DNA from: PALSA-911 sp043742865
GTDB taxonomy: Bacteria > Pseudomonadota > Alphaproteobacteria > Acetobacterales > Acetobacteraceae
Assembly: GCA_043742865.1 (NCBI GenBank)
Contig: JAYTXR010000183.1
Coordinates: forward strand, 1 to 6,453
Direction of reading: 5' to 3'
Length of the DNA stretch: 6,453 bases
The translations under genes were made by a program, and so were the position numbers. Numbering within the stretch: the stretch's first letter is position 1; the number at the start of each line of letters is the position of its first letter. Under the pieces are notes generated by a model that was not told where the DNA came from, ran no database searches, and saw nothing but the letters and a program-made list of their open reading frames with translations. Positions 1 to 5,947 of the stretch are shown one piece after another.

Positions 1-39
1 CACCGCAGCGGCGACGGCAGGGAGAACGATGTTCTTTAT
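1..39 (-). CDS. Possible 5' end of a secreted or membrane protein, cut by the window edge
   Basis: On the minus strand, positions 39 to 1 read I-K-N-I-V-L-P-A-V-A-A-A-V: a lysine followed by a hydrophobic, alanine-rich run typical of the beginning of a signal peptide. A strong Shine-Dalgarno-like AAGGGG (54 to 49) lies 9 nt before this frame, which is the right distance for a start at 39. However, the codon there is ATA, not ATG. The nearest ATG (44 to 42) opens only ATG-CCA-TAA. The only in-frame conventional start is GTG at 63 to 61, which would add eight residues before the ATA and lies upstream of the Shine-Dalgarno. The gene continues outside the window and its product is unknown. It would run in the same direction as the crotonase-like gene, about 80-105 bp downstream of that gene's stop. 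The reading is tentative. Confidence 0.25.
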   Translation of the reverse strand, partial: MKNIVLPAVAAAV

Positions 40-71
40 GGCATGTAACCCCTTTTGAATCACCCTAACCC

Positions 72-99
72 ATTATGATCATGAACAACCCAGGTACAA
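72..99 (-). promoter_or_regulatory. Weak sigma70-like promoter candidate for the left-edge frame
   Basis: On the minus strand, CATAAT (77 to 72, five of six matches to TATAAT) lies 16 nt after TTGTAC (99 to 94, only three of six matches to TTGACA). The surrounding 60-115 stretch is clearly more AT-rich than the genes. A transcript would begin near 65, leaving a short leader that contains the AAGGGG ribosome-binding site at 54 to 49. The -35 match is poor, so this is only a candidate. Confidence 0.22.
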
Positions 100-144
100 C
101 ATTAATTGAACGGTTCCGGCGCGGCCGCTCCAGTTTATGGGTAG

Positions 145-942
145 CTAGGTCCCGGTCCAAACCGGGGGGCGCCGGCTCAGGAACGCATCGATCCCCTCGG
201 CGGCATCCTGCGTCATCATGTTGCGCGTCATGGTTTCCGCCGCCAGCGTGTAGGCCGAAGCGAGGTCCAGCTCGACCTGCCGATAGAATGCCGCCTTGCC
301 GATGGCGAGCGTCAGCGGGCTTTTTTTCGCGATCTGTTCGGCCAGCGCGCCGACCGCCGCATCCAGCCCGGCTTGCGGCACCACCCGGTTGATCAGGCCC
401 AGCTCGCGCGCGCGGGCCGCGTCGACCTCCTCGCCGGTCAGCAACATTTCCATCGCCGCCTTGCGGCCCACGGCCCGCGACAGCGCCACCATCGGCGTCG
501 AGCAGAACAGCCCGATATTAACCCCCGGAGTGGCAAACCGCGCCGTGTCGGCCGCCACCGCGAGGTCGCAGCTGGCGACCAGCTGGCAGCCGGCGGCGGT
601 GGCGACGCCGTGCACCCGGGCGATGACCGGTTTTGGCAAATGCACGATCTGCTGCATAAGCCGCGAGCACTGGAAAAAAAGCTCCGCCATTGCCGTGCGG
701 TCCGGATCGGCGCGGATTTCGCGCAGATCATGTCCGGCGCAGAACGCCGGGCCGGCGCCGCCGATGACCACCACATGGATGTCGCGGTCCGCGGCGATCG
801 CGGCCAGCTCGGTTTCCAGTGCCGTCATCAGGCCGACCGACAGGGCGTTGCGCGCCTGGGCACGGTTCAGCGTCAGGTACGCCACCCGATCCTGGTCCCG
901 GCGGAGCAGGACAGGCTCGGATCGCTGGAGTGCTGCGCTCAA
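145..942 (-). CDS. Crotonase-superfamily protein, ECHDC3-like (enoyl-CoA hydratase/isomerase family)
   Basis: The 265-residue product has a complete crotonase fold. It shows the first oxyanion-hole segment A-F-C-A-G-H-D-L (66-73), the second (H-G-V-A-T-A-A-G-C-Q-L, 111-121), and a C-terminal trimerisation region ending R-R-P-P-V-W. Crotonases bind acyl-CoA thioesters and stabilise the enolate. The pattern A-A-G-C-Q-L-V-A-S-C-D (116-126), F-A-T-P-G-V-N-I-G-L-F-C-S-T-P (136-150) and the K-A-x-F-Y segment (216-220) is characteristic, as I recall it, of ECHDC3-type proteins. Relative to rat enoyl-CoA hydratase, the two catalytic glutamates are replaced by Gln120 and Gly140, so true hydratase activity is doubtful. 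The start is TTG at 942: GGAG (955 to 952) lies 9 nt upstream, an in-frame stop lies shortly before it, and the next in-frame methionine is residue 39, inside the fold. The gene is divergent from the SulP gene across 97 bp. Family assignment is secure; the reaction is unknown. Confidence 0.93.
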   Translation of the reverse strand: MSAALQRSEPVLLRRDQDRVAYLTLNRAQARNALSVGLMTALETELAAIAADRDIHVVVIGGAGPAFCAGHDLREIRADPDRTAMAELFFQCSRLMQQIVHLPKPVIARVHGVATAAGCQLVASCDLAVAADTARFATPGVNIGLFCSTPMVALSRAVGRKAAMEMLLTGEEVDAARARELGLINRVVPQAGLDAAVGALAEQIAKKSPLTLAIGKAAFYRQVELDLASAYTLAAETMTRNMMTQDAAEGIDAFLSRRPPVWTGT

Positions 943-951
943 TTCTTTGGT

Positions 952-955
952 CTCC
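952..955 (-). promoter_or_regulatory. Ribosome-binding site deciding a TTG start
   Basis: GGAG on the minus strand lies 9 nt before the TTG at 942 to 940. With no ATG or GTG between the upstream in-frame stop and the conserved first beta strand, this site supports TTG as the initiation codon of the crotonase-like gene. Confidence 0.6.
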
Positions 956-1039
956 GGTTTTGTTGAGAAACCCTAGGAGTTCGGCGCCGCTTCGGCAAAT
1001 GCGGACACGACCGGGCGCGGCCATGGTAGCATCGGTCGA

Positions 1040-2722
1040 ATGTTGCGGTTTTTTGACAGGTTTCCATTGCCTTTTTCCACCCTGCGAGGTTTGCCGCCCG
1101 GCTGGGTTGTGCAGGATCTGTCGGCGGGGTTGGGGCTCGCGGCGATCGCGCTGCCGGGACAGCTGGCGACCGCGAAGCTCGCCGGCCTGCCGCCGGAGGT
1201 CGGGTTGCTGGCCTTCGCCGGTGGCGTGATCGGCTATGCGATCTTCGGGTCGAACCGGTTTTTGTCTGTGGGGGCGGATACCACCACGGCGCCGATCTTC
1301 GCCAGCGGACTGGCGGCGATCACCGCGGCCACTGCCATCCCCTATGGCGAATTGGCCGGGATGCTGGCCCTGATGGTTGGCGTTCTGCTGGTGGCAGCCG
1401 GCGCGATCCGCGCGGGATGGGTGGCGGATCTGCTGTCGATCCCGGTGACTTCCGGCTTGATGGCCGGCATCGCGGTGCATATCGCGGTGCATCAGCTGCC
1501 GGCGTTGCTGGGCATTTCCGCGTCCGGCGAAACCATCTTCGATCTGTTGCGCGCTGTCTGGATCGCCTTGCCGCGAACCAACCCGATGGCGTTGCTGCTC
1601 GGCATCAGCGTATTCGGGGCATCCGTGCTCAGTAGAAAAATTGCCCCAAAATTCCCTGGCGCGTTGTTGGCGGTGGTCGCCTCGGCCGCGGCGTTGGCGG
1701 TGTTCGGCCTGGAGGCGCGCGGCGTCGGGGTGCTTGGCGTGGTGCATGCCGAGATCCTCTGGCTGGGGATCCCGCCCGCGCATGATTTGCTGGCGGTGAC
1801 GCGGCTGGCGCCGTTGGCGTTCACCGTGGCCATGGTTTGCATGATGCAGACCGGCGCGGTGGTGCGGGAATTTCCGTCGCTGCCGGGCAGGGATGACCAT
1901 GTCAGCCCCAGTTTCATCGGTGTCGGCATGGGCTGCATCGTGGCGGGCGTGCTGGGCGCATTCCCGGTCAATGCCAGCCCGCCCAGCACCGCGCTGGTGG
2001 CGGCGACCGGTGCCCGATCCCAGGTGGCCGGGCTGTTCGCGGTCGGCGCGGTTATTCTGATCGTGGTGTTTTTTGGTTCTATGCTGGCCTATGTGCCGCA
2101 GGCGGCCCTGGCCGGGGTGCTGCTGACGGTGGCGGTACGGATCGTGCGGCTGCACGAGATGCGCGACATCCTGGCCCGGTCGCCGGGGGAATTCGCCCTG
2201 GTGGTTGCCGCCGCGATGCTGGTCATCACCCTGCCGATCGAGAACGGCATGCTGCTGGCCATTGTGCTGTCGCTGCTGCACAGCCTGTATATTGTCGCCC
2301 GGCCGAAGACGCATGAACTGGCCAGGGCGCCCGGCACGACCATCTGGTGGCCGCCGGAACATGGCAAACCCGGCGAGCTTGTGCCGGGCGTTCTGGTGTT
2401 CGCACCCTCGGCGCCGATGCATTTCACCAATGCCCGCTTCGTCTGCCGGCTTTTGAGCGAGGCCGCTGCGGCCCGGCCTGGTCTGCATCTGGTGGTGATC
2501 GAGGCCAGCGGCGTGACCGATATCGATTTCACCGGGGCACAGGTGACGATCCAGACGATCGAGGAATTGCAGGCGAACGGCGTTGTCGTGGCGCTGGCGC
2601 GGCTGTCGGGCGAGCGGGCGCAGCTCCAGGCGATACGGACCGGATTGCTGGCGGCGGTCGGCGCCGGCCATGTCTTCCTGTCGGTGGAAGACGCGGTTCG
2701 TGCCCTGGTCACGACGGGCTAG
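1040..2722 (+). CDS. SulP/SLC26-family inorganic anion transporter with C-terminal STAS domain
   Basis: The product has 560 residues, the usual length for bacterial SulP proteins, and is an inner-membrane protein. A hydrophobic transport domain (about 25-420) begins with the SulP first-helix pattern L-P-G-Q-L-A-T-A-K-L-A-G-L-P-P-E-V-G-L-L-A (38-58). It continues with S-V-G-A-D-T-T-T-A-P-I-F-A (76-88) and F-P-V-N-A-S-P-P-S-T (308-317). The A-T-G-A-R-S-Q-V-A-G stretch (322-331) and V-P-Q-A-A-L-A-G-V-L (352-361) follow. A STAS domain (about 447-556) has the signature V-I-E-A-S-G-V-T-D-I-D-F-T-G (486-499); in this family it faces the cytoplasm and regulates or stabilises transport. SulP members carry sulfate, bicarbonate, dicarboxylates or other anions, and nothing here fixes the substrate. 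The ATG at 1040 gives the expected short cytoplasmic N-terminus, but no strong Shine-Dalgarno precedes it. The final TAG lies in the end of the 2719-2825 repeat. No partner gene is adjacent on this strand. Confidence 0.95.
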   Translation: MLRFFDRFPLPFSTLRGLPPGWVVQDLSAGLGLAAIALPGQLATAKLAGLPPEVGLLAFAGGVIGYAIFGSNRFLSVGADTTTAPIFASGLAAITAATAIPYGELAGMLALMVGVLLVAAGAIRAGWVADLLSIPVTSGLMAGIAVHIAVHQLPALLGISASGETIFDLLRAVWIALPRTNPMALLLGISVFGASVLSRKIAPKFPGALLAVVASAAALAVFGLEARGVGVLGVVHAEILWLGIPPAHDLLAVTRLAPLAFTVAMVCMMQTGAVVREFPSLPGRDDHVSPSFIGVGMGCIVAGVLGAFPVNASPPSTALVAATGARSQVAGLFAVGAVILIVVFFGSMLAYVPQAALAGVLLTVAVRIVRLHEMRDILARSPGEFALVVAAAMLVITLPIENGMLLAIVLSLLHSLYIVARPKTHELARAPGTTIWWPPEHGKPGELVPGVLVFAPSAPMHFTNARFVCRLLSEAAAARPGLHLVVIEASGVTDIDFTGAQVTIQTIEELQANGVVVALARLSGERAQLQAIRTGLLAAVGAGHVFLSVEDAVRALVTTG

Positions 2723-2759
2723 AGCATGATCGCTTCAGGTAGGTGAAGCGATCATGCTC
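2722..2759. repeat. Perfect 16-bp inverted repeat with 6-nt loop
   Basis: GAGCATGATCGCTTCA (2722-2737) pairs without mismatch with 2744-2759 around the loop GGTAGG. It begins at the last base of the SulP stop codon. A loose T-rich stretch, TTGTTTT, follows at 2767-2773. This spacing is long for a classic intrinsic terminator, but the stem could still stop transcription or protect the 3' end of the SulP mRNA. It forms the left half of the CTAG-ended element. Confidence 0.8.
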
Positions 2760-2776
2760 CAGCTCATTGTTTTGAC

Positions 2777-2822
2777 GAGCAATTTTATCGCTCGGTTGAA
2801 GCAACCTCAAGCGATATTGCTC
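2777..2822. repeat. Imperfect hairpin, right half of the CTAG-ended element
   Basis: The arms 2777-2798 and 2802-2822 pair through GAGCAAT, ATCGCT and GGTTG blocks separated by bulges, with a 3-nt loop (2799-2801). The right arm reaches the stop codon of the minus-strand CoA ligase, so the hairpin lies immediately at the 3' end of that transcript. No T-tract follows on the minus strand, so intrinsic termination is uncertain. Confidence 0.6.
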
Positions 2823-4966
2823 TAGCCGCCCCCCGTCCGCAGGATAAGCGCGTCCACCGCGGTGATCCGATCGCCGGCACAGATCAGCGGATTGACATCG
2901 AGTTCGACGATCGCGTCGCGCTGGTCGTCGGCGAATTCCGCCACCCGGCAGACGATTTCGGCCAGGCGGTCCAGATCGGTCGCCGGCATGCCGCGGAAAC
3001 CTTCCAGCAGTTTTACCCCCTTCAGAGACCGCAGCATTCCCAGCGCCTCGGCGTGGCTGACCGGGGCGGGCAGCAGCGCCGTGTCCTTCATCAATTCAAC
3101 CAGGATGCCGCCGAAGCCGACCACCACCAGCGGGCCGAATAGCGGGTCGACCCGCGCGCCGACGACCATCTCGATCCCCTGCCGCACCATCGGCTGCACC
3201 AGCACGCCGTTGATGCGCGGCGGTGGGATGACTTTCGCCGCGTTTTCCATCACCGCCGCATAGGCTTCGCGAATTTCCGCCTCGGTCTTCAGGTTCAGCC
3301 GGATCACGCCGGCCTCGGTCTTGTGCGGCAGGTCCGGGCTTTCCACTTTCAGCACTACCGGCAGGCCCAGGGCCTGTGCCGCAGCTGCCGCCTCGTCGGC
3401 ACTCTGCGCCAGCGTCTCGCCGACGACCGGCACGCCGTACAGCGCCAGCACCGCCTTCGCCTCCCGCTCGGTCAGCGTCGCGTTCGCCGCCCGCGCGATC
3501 AGCGCCGCCGCTGCCGCCTTGGCGGTTTCCGGCGCGAACCGCCGCGGGGCCGCCACCGGCGATCGGCGCTTTTCCTCGCGCCAGATCCACGCATCGAGCG
3601 TGGCGAACAGATTGTTCATCGAACGAAACAGCGACACATGGCGCGCGCTCTCGATCTCCGCCATGCCCGGACCGCCCATCCATTCGCTGAGCCAGCCCAT
3701 GCAGATCGGCTTGCCGTTGCTGGCCGCGAGTTCGTCGAACACCGCGATACGCCCGACCGAAGGCAGGTAGGCATAGGGATGCGGCACGATCAGGGCGGCA
3801 TAATCGGGCGAGCCGAGCAGCGCGTTGGCGCAGGCCGACAGCGATTCCGGGTTGGACAGCACCTGCGCGGTCACGTCGCAGGGATTGCGCACCGCGCCGA
3901 ATTCGGGAACGTGCTGATCCAGCACCGCGCGCACCTCGTCGCTGGGTTGGGGCAGTTCCACCCCATGCTGTTCGGCCCGGTCGGCCGCCAGGATCGCCGC
4001 CCCGCCGGAGGTGGCGACCACCGCCACCCCTTTGGCCCGCGGCGCCGGGGACTTGGCCAGGAACGCGGCGGTTTCCAGCAGATGCTCGTAATCCTCCACC
4101 ACGATCGCGCCGGCGCGCCTGAACGCGGCCTTGTAGGCGGCGTGGGAGCCGGCCAGGGTTCCGGTATGGGACATCGCCGCTTCCGCCCCCTGCTCGCCGG
4201 ACGCCATCTTGAAGATGATCAGCGGCTTGTTGGCGGCCCAGGCGGCGTCGCAGGCGCGCAGCAGCCGTTGCGGTTCCGCCATGCCCTCGAACACCAGCGC
4301 GATGGCGGCGCAATCGGGTTCCCCGGCCAGGAAATTCACGTAGTCGGCCATATCGACATCGCAGGAATTGCCGGAGGTCAGCACGTGGCTGACCGCGATC
4401 CCGCGCGACGACGCCTGGCCCAGCGCCATGCCGAGCGCGCCGGACTGGCTGATGATACCGATCGAGCGCGGACCCGGCTGCATTTTCGGCGCCAAATCCA
4501 TGAAGGTGATGCGCGCATCCGCTGTGGTGTTGACCACGCCGATGCAATTCGGGCCGACGATGCGCAGCCCGGTTTCGAGCGCGATCGCCCGCAGGCGTTC
4601 CTGCAGGGCGATGCGGTCGTCCTTGCCGGTCTCGGCATAGCCGGAGGCAAAGATGATCGCCCCGCCCACGCCGGCCGTGACGCATTCCTGCACGATGTCC
4701 TCGACCGCCTCGCGCGCCGCGCAGATCACCGCGCAGTCCACCGGTTCCGGCAGGTCCACCACCGAGGGATAGCATTTCAGCCCGGCGATGGTTTCATATC
4801 GTGCGTTCACCGGATAATAGCGGCCGCGATAATCCAGCAGATTATGCAGCACCCGCTCGCCAAACGATCCGGCGCGCTGCGAGGCGCCGATCACCGCGAC
4901 CGAGGCGGGATTGAGCAGACGTTGCATATCCGCATGGCTATAATTGGCTCTCAGCGGCGTTTTCAT
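2822..4966 (-). CDS. NDP-forming acyl-CoA synthetase (acetate--CoA ligase family), fused alpha-beta
   Basis: The 714-residue cytoplasmic enzyme is of the ADP/NDP-forming acyl-CoA synthetase class, which interconverts acid + CoA + ATP with acyl-CoA + ADP + phosphate through a phosphohistidine. Domain order is a CoA-binding Rossmann domain (about 12-135, with V-A-V-I-G-A-S at 23-29), a succinyl-CoA-ligase-like domain (about 165-300, with I-S-Q-S-G-A-L-G at 172-179), and a linker and third domain (about 310-465). An ATP-grasp domain (about 490-712) completes it, with S-P-D-L-P-H-K-T at 543-550 and G-F-G-G at 617-620. The probable phosphorylated histidine is His267 in M-S-H-T-G-T-L-A-G. The length fits fused single-chain members. 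ATG at 4966 is chosen because AAGGA (4976 to 4972) lies 5 nt upstream; a TTG at 4999 would place that site inside the gene. It is divergent from the SDR. The acid substrate cannot be predicted. Confidence 0.95.
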   Translation of the reverse strand: MKTPLRANYSHADMQRLLNPASVAVIGASQRAGSFGERVLHNLLDYRGRYYPVNARYETIAGLKCYPSVVDLPEPVDCAVICAAREAVEDIVQECVTAGVGGAIIFASGYAETGKDDRIALQERLRAIALETGLRIVGPNCIGVVNTTADARITFMDLAPKMQPGPRSIGIISQSGALGMALGQASSRGIAVSHVLTSGNSCDVDMADYVNFLAGEPDCAAIALVFEGMAEPQRLLRACDAAWAANKPLIIFKMASGEQGAEAAMSHTGTLAGSHAAYKAAFRRAGAIVVEDYEHLLETAAFLAKSPAPRAKGVAVVATSGGAAILAADRAEQHGVELPQPSDEVRAVLDQHVPEFGAVRNPCDVTAQVLSNPESLSACANALLGSPDYAALIVPHPYAYLPSVGRIAVFDELAASNGKPICMGWLSEWMGGPGMAEIESARHVSLFRSMNNLFATLDAWIWREEKRRSPVAAPRRFAPETAKAAAAALIARAANATLTEREAKAVLALYGVPVVGETLAQSADEAAAAAQALGLPVVLKVESPDLPHKTEAGVIRLNLKTEAEIREAYAAVMENAAKVIPPPRINGVLVQPMVRQGIEMVVGARVDPLFGPLVVVGFGGILVELMKDTALLPAPVSHAEALGMLRSLKGVKLLEGFRGMPATDLDRLAEIVCRVAEFADDQRDAIVELDVNPLICAGDRITAVDALILRTGGG

Positions 4967-4971
4967 AATGG

Positions 4972-4976
4972 TCCTT
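4972..4976 (-). promoter_or_regulatory. Ribosome-binding site fixing the CoA ligase start
   Basis: AAGGA on the minus strand is 5 nt before ATG 4966 to 4964. It favours this ATG over the in-frame TTG at 4999, because starting at the TTG would put the site inside the coding sequence. Confidence 0.75.
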
Positions 4977-4978
4977 GA

Positions 4979-5006
4979 TTGACGTTCCCCTGCCGGCAAG
5001 CATACT
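4979..5006 (+). promoter_or_regulatory. Sigma70-like promoter candidate for the SDR gene
   Basis: TTGACG (4979-4984, five of six matches to consensus) is followed after 16 nt by CATACT (5001-5006, four of six). Transcription would start near 5013 and give a leader of roughly 44 nt before the ATG at 5057. This is the best promoter match in the window, but the assignment is by eye only. Confidence 0.4.
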
Positions 5007-5031
5007 CACGGGTAAGAATACGCGGCAAGCA
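4994..5031. repeat. Nine-base direct repeat in the divergent intergenic region
   Basis: CGGCAAGCA occurs at 4994-5002 and again at 5023-5031, 29 bp apart (close to three helical turns). The copies overlap both candidate -10 elements and the minus-strand -35. The left copy also lies in the 8-bp palindrome TGCCGGCA (4991-4998). Such an arrangement could be an operator for a shared regulator, but no regulator gene is present in the window. Confidence 0.35.
4999..5028 (-). promoter_or_regulatory. Candidate promoter for the CoA ligase, overlapping the SDR promoter
   Basis: On the minus strand TTGCCG (5028 to 5023) is followed after 18 nt by TATGCT (5004 to 4999), each with four of six consensus matches. 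The start point would lie about 25 nt before ATG 4966. Its -10 overlaps the plus-strand -10 candidate at 5001-5006, so the two genes might compete for polymerase. The match is modest. Confidence 0.28.
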
Positions 5032-5056
5032 GCCGCCCTGACCGGAGCAACGCCCG

Positions 5057-5842
5057 ATGTCCTCCCTGTTCGATCTGACCGGCAAGGTTGCCGTCGTCAC
5101 CGGCTCCTCCAAGGGGATCGGCCGCGCGATCGCCGAGCGGCTGGCCGAGCATGGCGCCAAGGTGGTGATCTCCAGCCGCAAGCGCGACGCCTGCGAGGCG
5201 GTGGCCGCCGGCATCACCGCCAAGGGCGGCACCGCCACCGTCATTCCCTGCCATATTAGCCGCAAGGAGGAGCTCCACGCACTGGTGGACGGCACCAACC
5301 AGCTTTGGGGCAAGATCGACATCCTGGTCTGCAACGCCGCGCTGAACCCGTATTACGGCCCCGCCGCGGACTGCCCGGACGAGGCCTATGACCGCACCAT
5401 GGGCGCCAATGTCCGCAGCAATTTCTGGCTGACCAACCGGGTCGCCCCCCAGATGGCCGAGCGCGGCCAGGGCGGCTCGATTATCATCATTTCCTCAATC
5501 GGCGGCCTTCTCGGTTCGGCCAAGCTCGGCGTCTACGGGCTCTCCAAGGCCGCCGACATGCAGATGGCACGCAATTTGTGCGTCGAATGGGGGCCGCATA
5601 AAATCCGCGCCAACTGCATCGCCCCCGGCCTGGTACGCACCGATTTTGCGCGCGCGCTGTGGGAAAACCCGGAGCTGTATACGAAACGTACCAAGGACAC
5701 GCCGTTGCAGCGCATCGGCGAACCCGACGAAATCGCCGGCTGCGCGGTGTTCCTGGCCTCCGCCGCCGGCAGCTTCACCACCGGCCAAACCATCGTCATC
5801 GACGGCGGCACCACCGCCGGTTCAGTGGGGATGGATGATTGA
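5057..5842 (+). CDS. Classical SDR-family NAD(P)-dependent oxidoreductase
   Basis: The 261-residue cytoplasmic protein is a complete classical short-chain dehydrogenase/reductase, interconverting a hydroxyl and a keto group with NAD(P). Visible motifs are the dinucleotide-binding T-G-S-S-K-G-I-G (15-22), C-N-A-A (92-95, a variant of N-N-A-G), and the catalytic tetrad Asn118, Ser147, Tyr160 and Lys164 (Y-G-L-S-K). P-G-L-V-R-T-D (190-196) and the C-terminal G-Q-T-I-V-I-D-G-G (243-251) complete the set. Ser39-Ser40-Arg41 after beta strand 2 is suggestive of NADP preference. The segment C-H-I-S (65-68) has His66 where many family members have Asp. The ATG at 5057 has GGAG (5044-5047) 9 nt upstream. 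Generic FabG-like annotation would be possible, but its placement beside a CoA ligase suggests a 3-hydroxyacyl-CoA-type or related substrate; this is inference. Confidence 0.96.
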   Translation: MSSLFDLTGKVAVVTGSSKGIGRAIAERLAEHGAKVVISSRKRDACEAVAAGITAKGGTATVIPCHISRKEELHALVDGTNQLWGKIDILVCNAALNPYYGPAADCPDEAYDRTMGANVRSNFWLTNRVAPQMAERGQGGSIIIISSIGGLLGSAKLGVYGLSKAADMQMARNLCVEWGPHKIRANCIAPGLVRTDFARALWENPELYTKRTKDTPLQRIGEPDEIAGCAVFLASAAGSFTTGQTIVIDGGTTAGSVGMDD

Positions 5843-5866
5843 TCTGAACGCGGCCCGGCAGCAAGC

Positions 5867-5896
5867 GTAAGATGGGTGAGCGAAGCGCTACCCATC
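5867..5896 (+). repeat. REP-type hairpin upstream of the RAYT gene
   Basis: GATGGGT (5871-5877) and ACCCATC (5890-5896) form a perfect outer stem. AGCG (5879-5882) and CGCT (5886-5889) continue it, with one bulged G at 5878 and the loop AAG. GTAA (5867-5870) sits at the 5' foot, where REP sequences carry a conserved tetranucleotide (GTAG in E. coli). The GATGGGT...ACCCATC core is like REP elements dispersed in many proteobacteria. Further out, GCAAGC (5861-5866) is inverted as GCTTGC (5911-5916). No T-tract follows, so it is unlikely to be a terminator for the SDR gene, whose stop is 28 nt upstream. Confidence 0.75.
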
Positions 5897-5947
5897 ACCA
5901 CACGCATCCGGCTTGCCCAGACTGACGGCAACGGCCAAAACCATGCG

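Larger units (their letters stand above)
2719..2825. repeat. MITE-like palindromic element with CTAG ends between convergent genes
   Basis: Both ends of this 107-bp segment read inwards as CTAGAGCA. Comparing 2719-2740 on the plus strand with 2825-2804 on the minus strand gives 19 matches in 22 bases: CTAGAGCA, two differences, ATCGCTT, one difference, AGGT. Inside are a perfect hairpin (2722-2759), a short T-rich linker (2760-2776) and an imperfect hairpin (2777-2822). The element has no coding capacity and is more AT-rich than its flanks. Imperfect terminal inverted repeats flanked by, or starting with, CTAG suggest a non-autonomous mobile element. Several IS630- and IS5-group elements use CTAG or TA targets, so a relative of these could mobilise it. 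Palindromes with GAGCATGATC feet are widely dispersed in alphaproteobacteria. It may also serve as a transcript end for both genes. The parent transposase is not in the window. Confidence 0.7.

Noticed and set aside
67..142. ACCCAT and ATGGGT separated by about 60 bases as a degraded REP doublet
   Set aside because: Only a six-base match without the AGCG/CGCT inner stem or GTAA foot; too short and too distant to support.
151..166. CCCGGT...ACCGGG inverted repeat at the 3' end of the crotonase-like gene as a terminator
   Set aside because: It lies inside the last codons, before the stop, has only six pairs, and no T-tract follows on the minus strand.
305..680. Seven-base A/T homopolymers in the crotonase-like gene (T7 at 305-311, A7 near 673-679) as programmed frameshift sites
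   Set aside because: The frame phase does not fit the canonical slippery heptamer, the gene is intact through both runs, and no stimulatory structure is evident.
728..2671. 647-codon open frame on the minus strand opposite the SulP gene
   Set aside because: It is Arg/Gln/His-rich, low-complexity sequence typical of an antisense frame in GC-rich DNA, and it overlaps the well-supported SulP and crotonase-like genes.
3096..4775. 559-codon minus-strand frame within the CoA ligase gene
   Set aside because: It is a frame-shifted shadow rich in Gly and Arg without any recognisable domain; the CoA ligase frame has all its family motifs.
3323..4978. 551-codon plus-strand frame opposite the CoA ligase gene
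   Set aside because: It is an antisense shadow with biased Arg/His/Gly composition and no motif.
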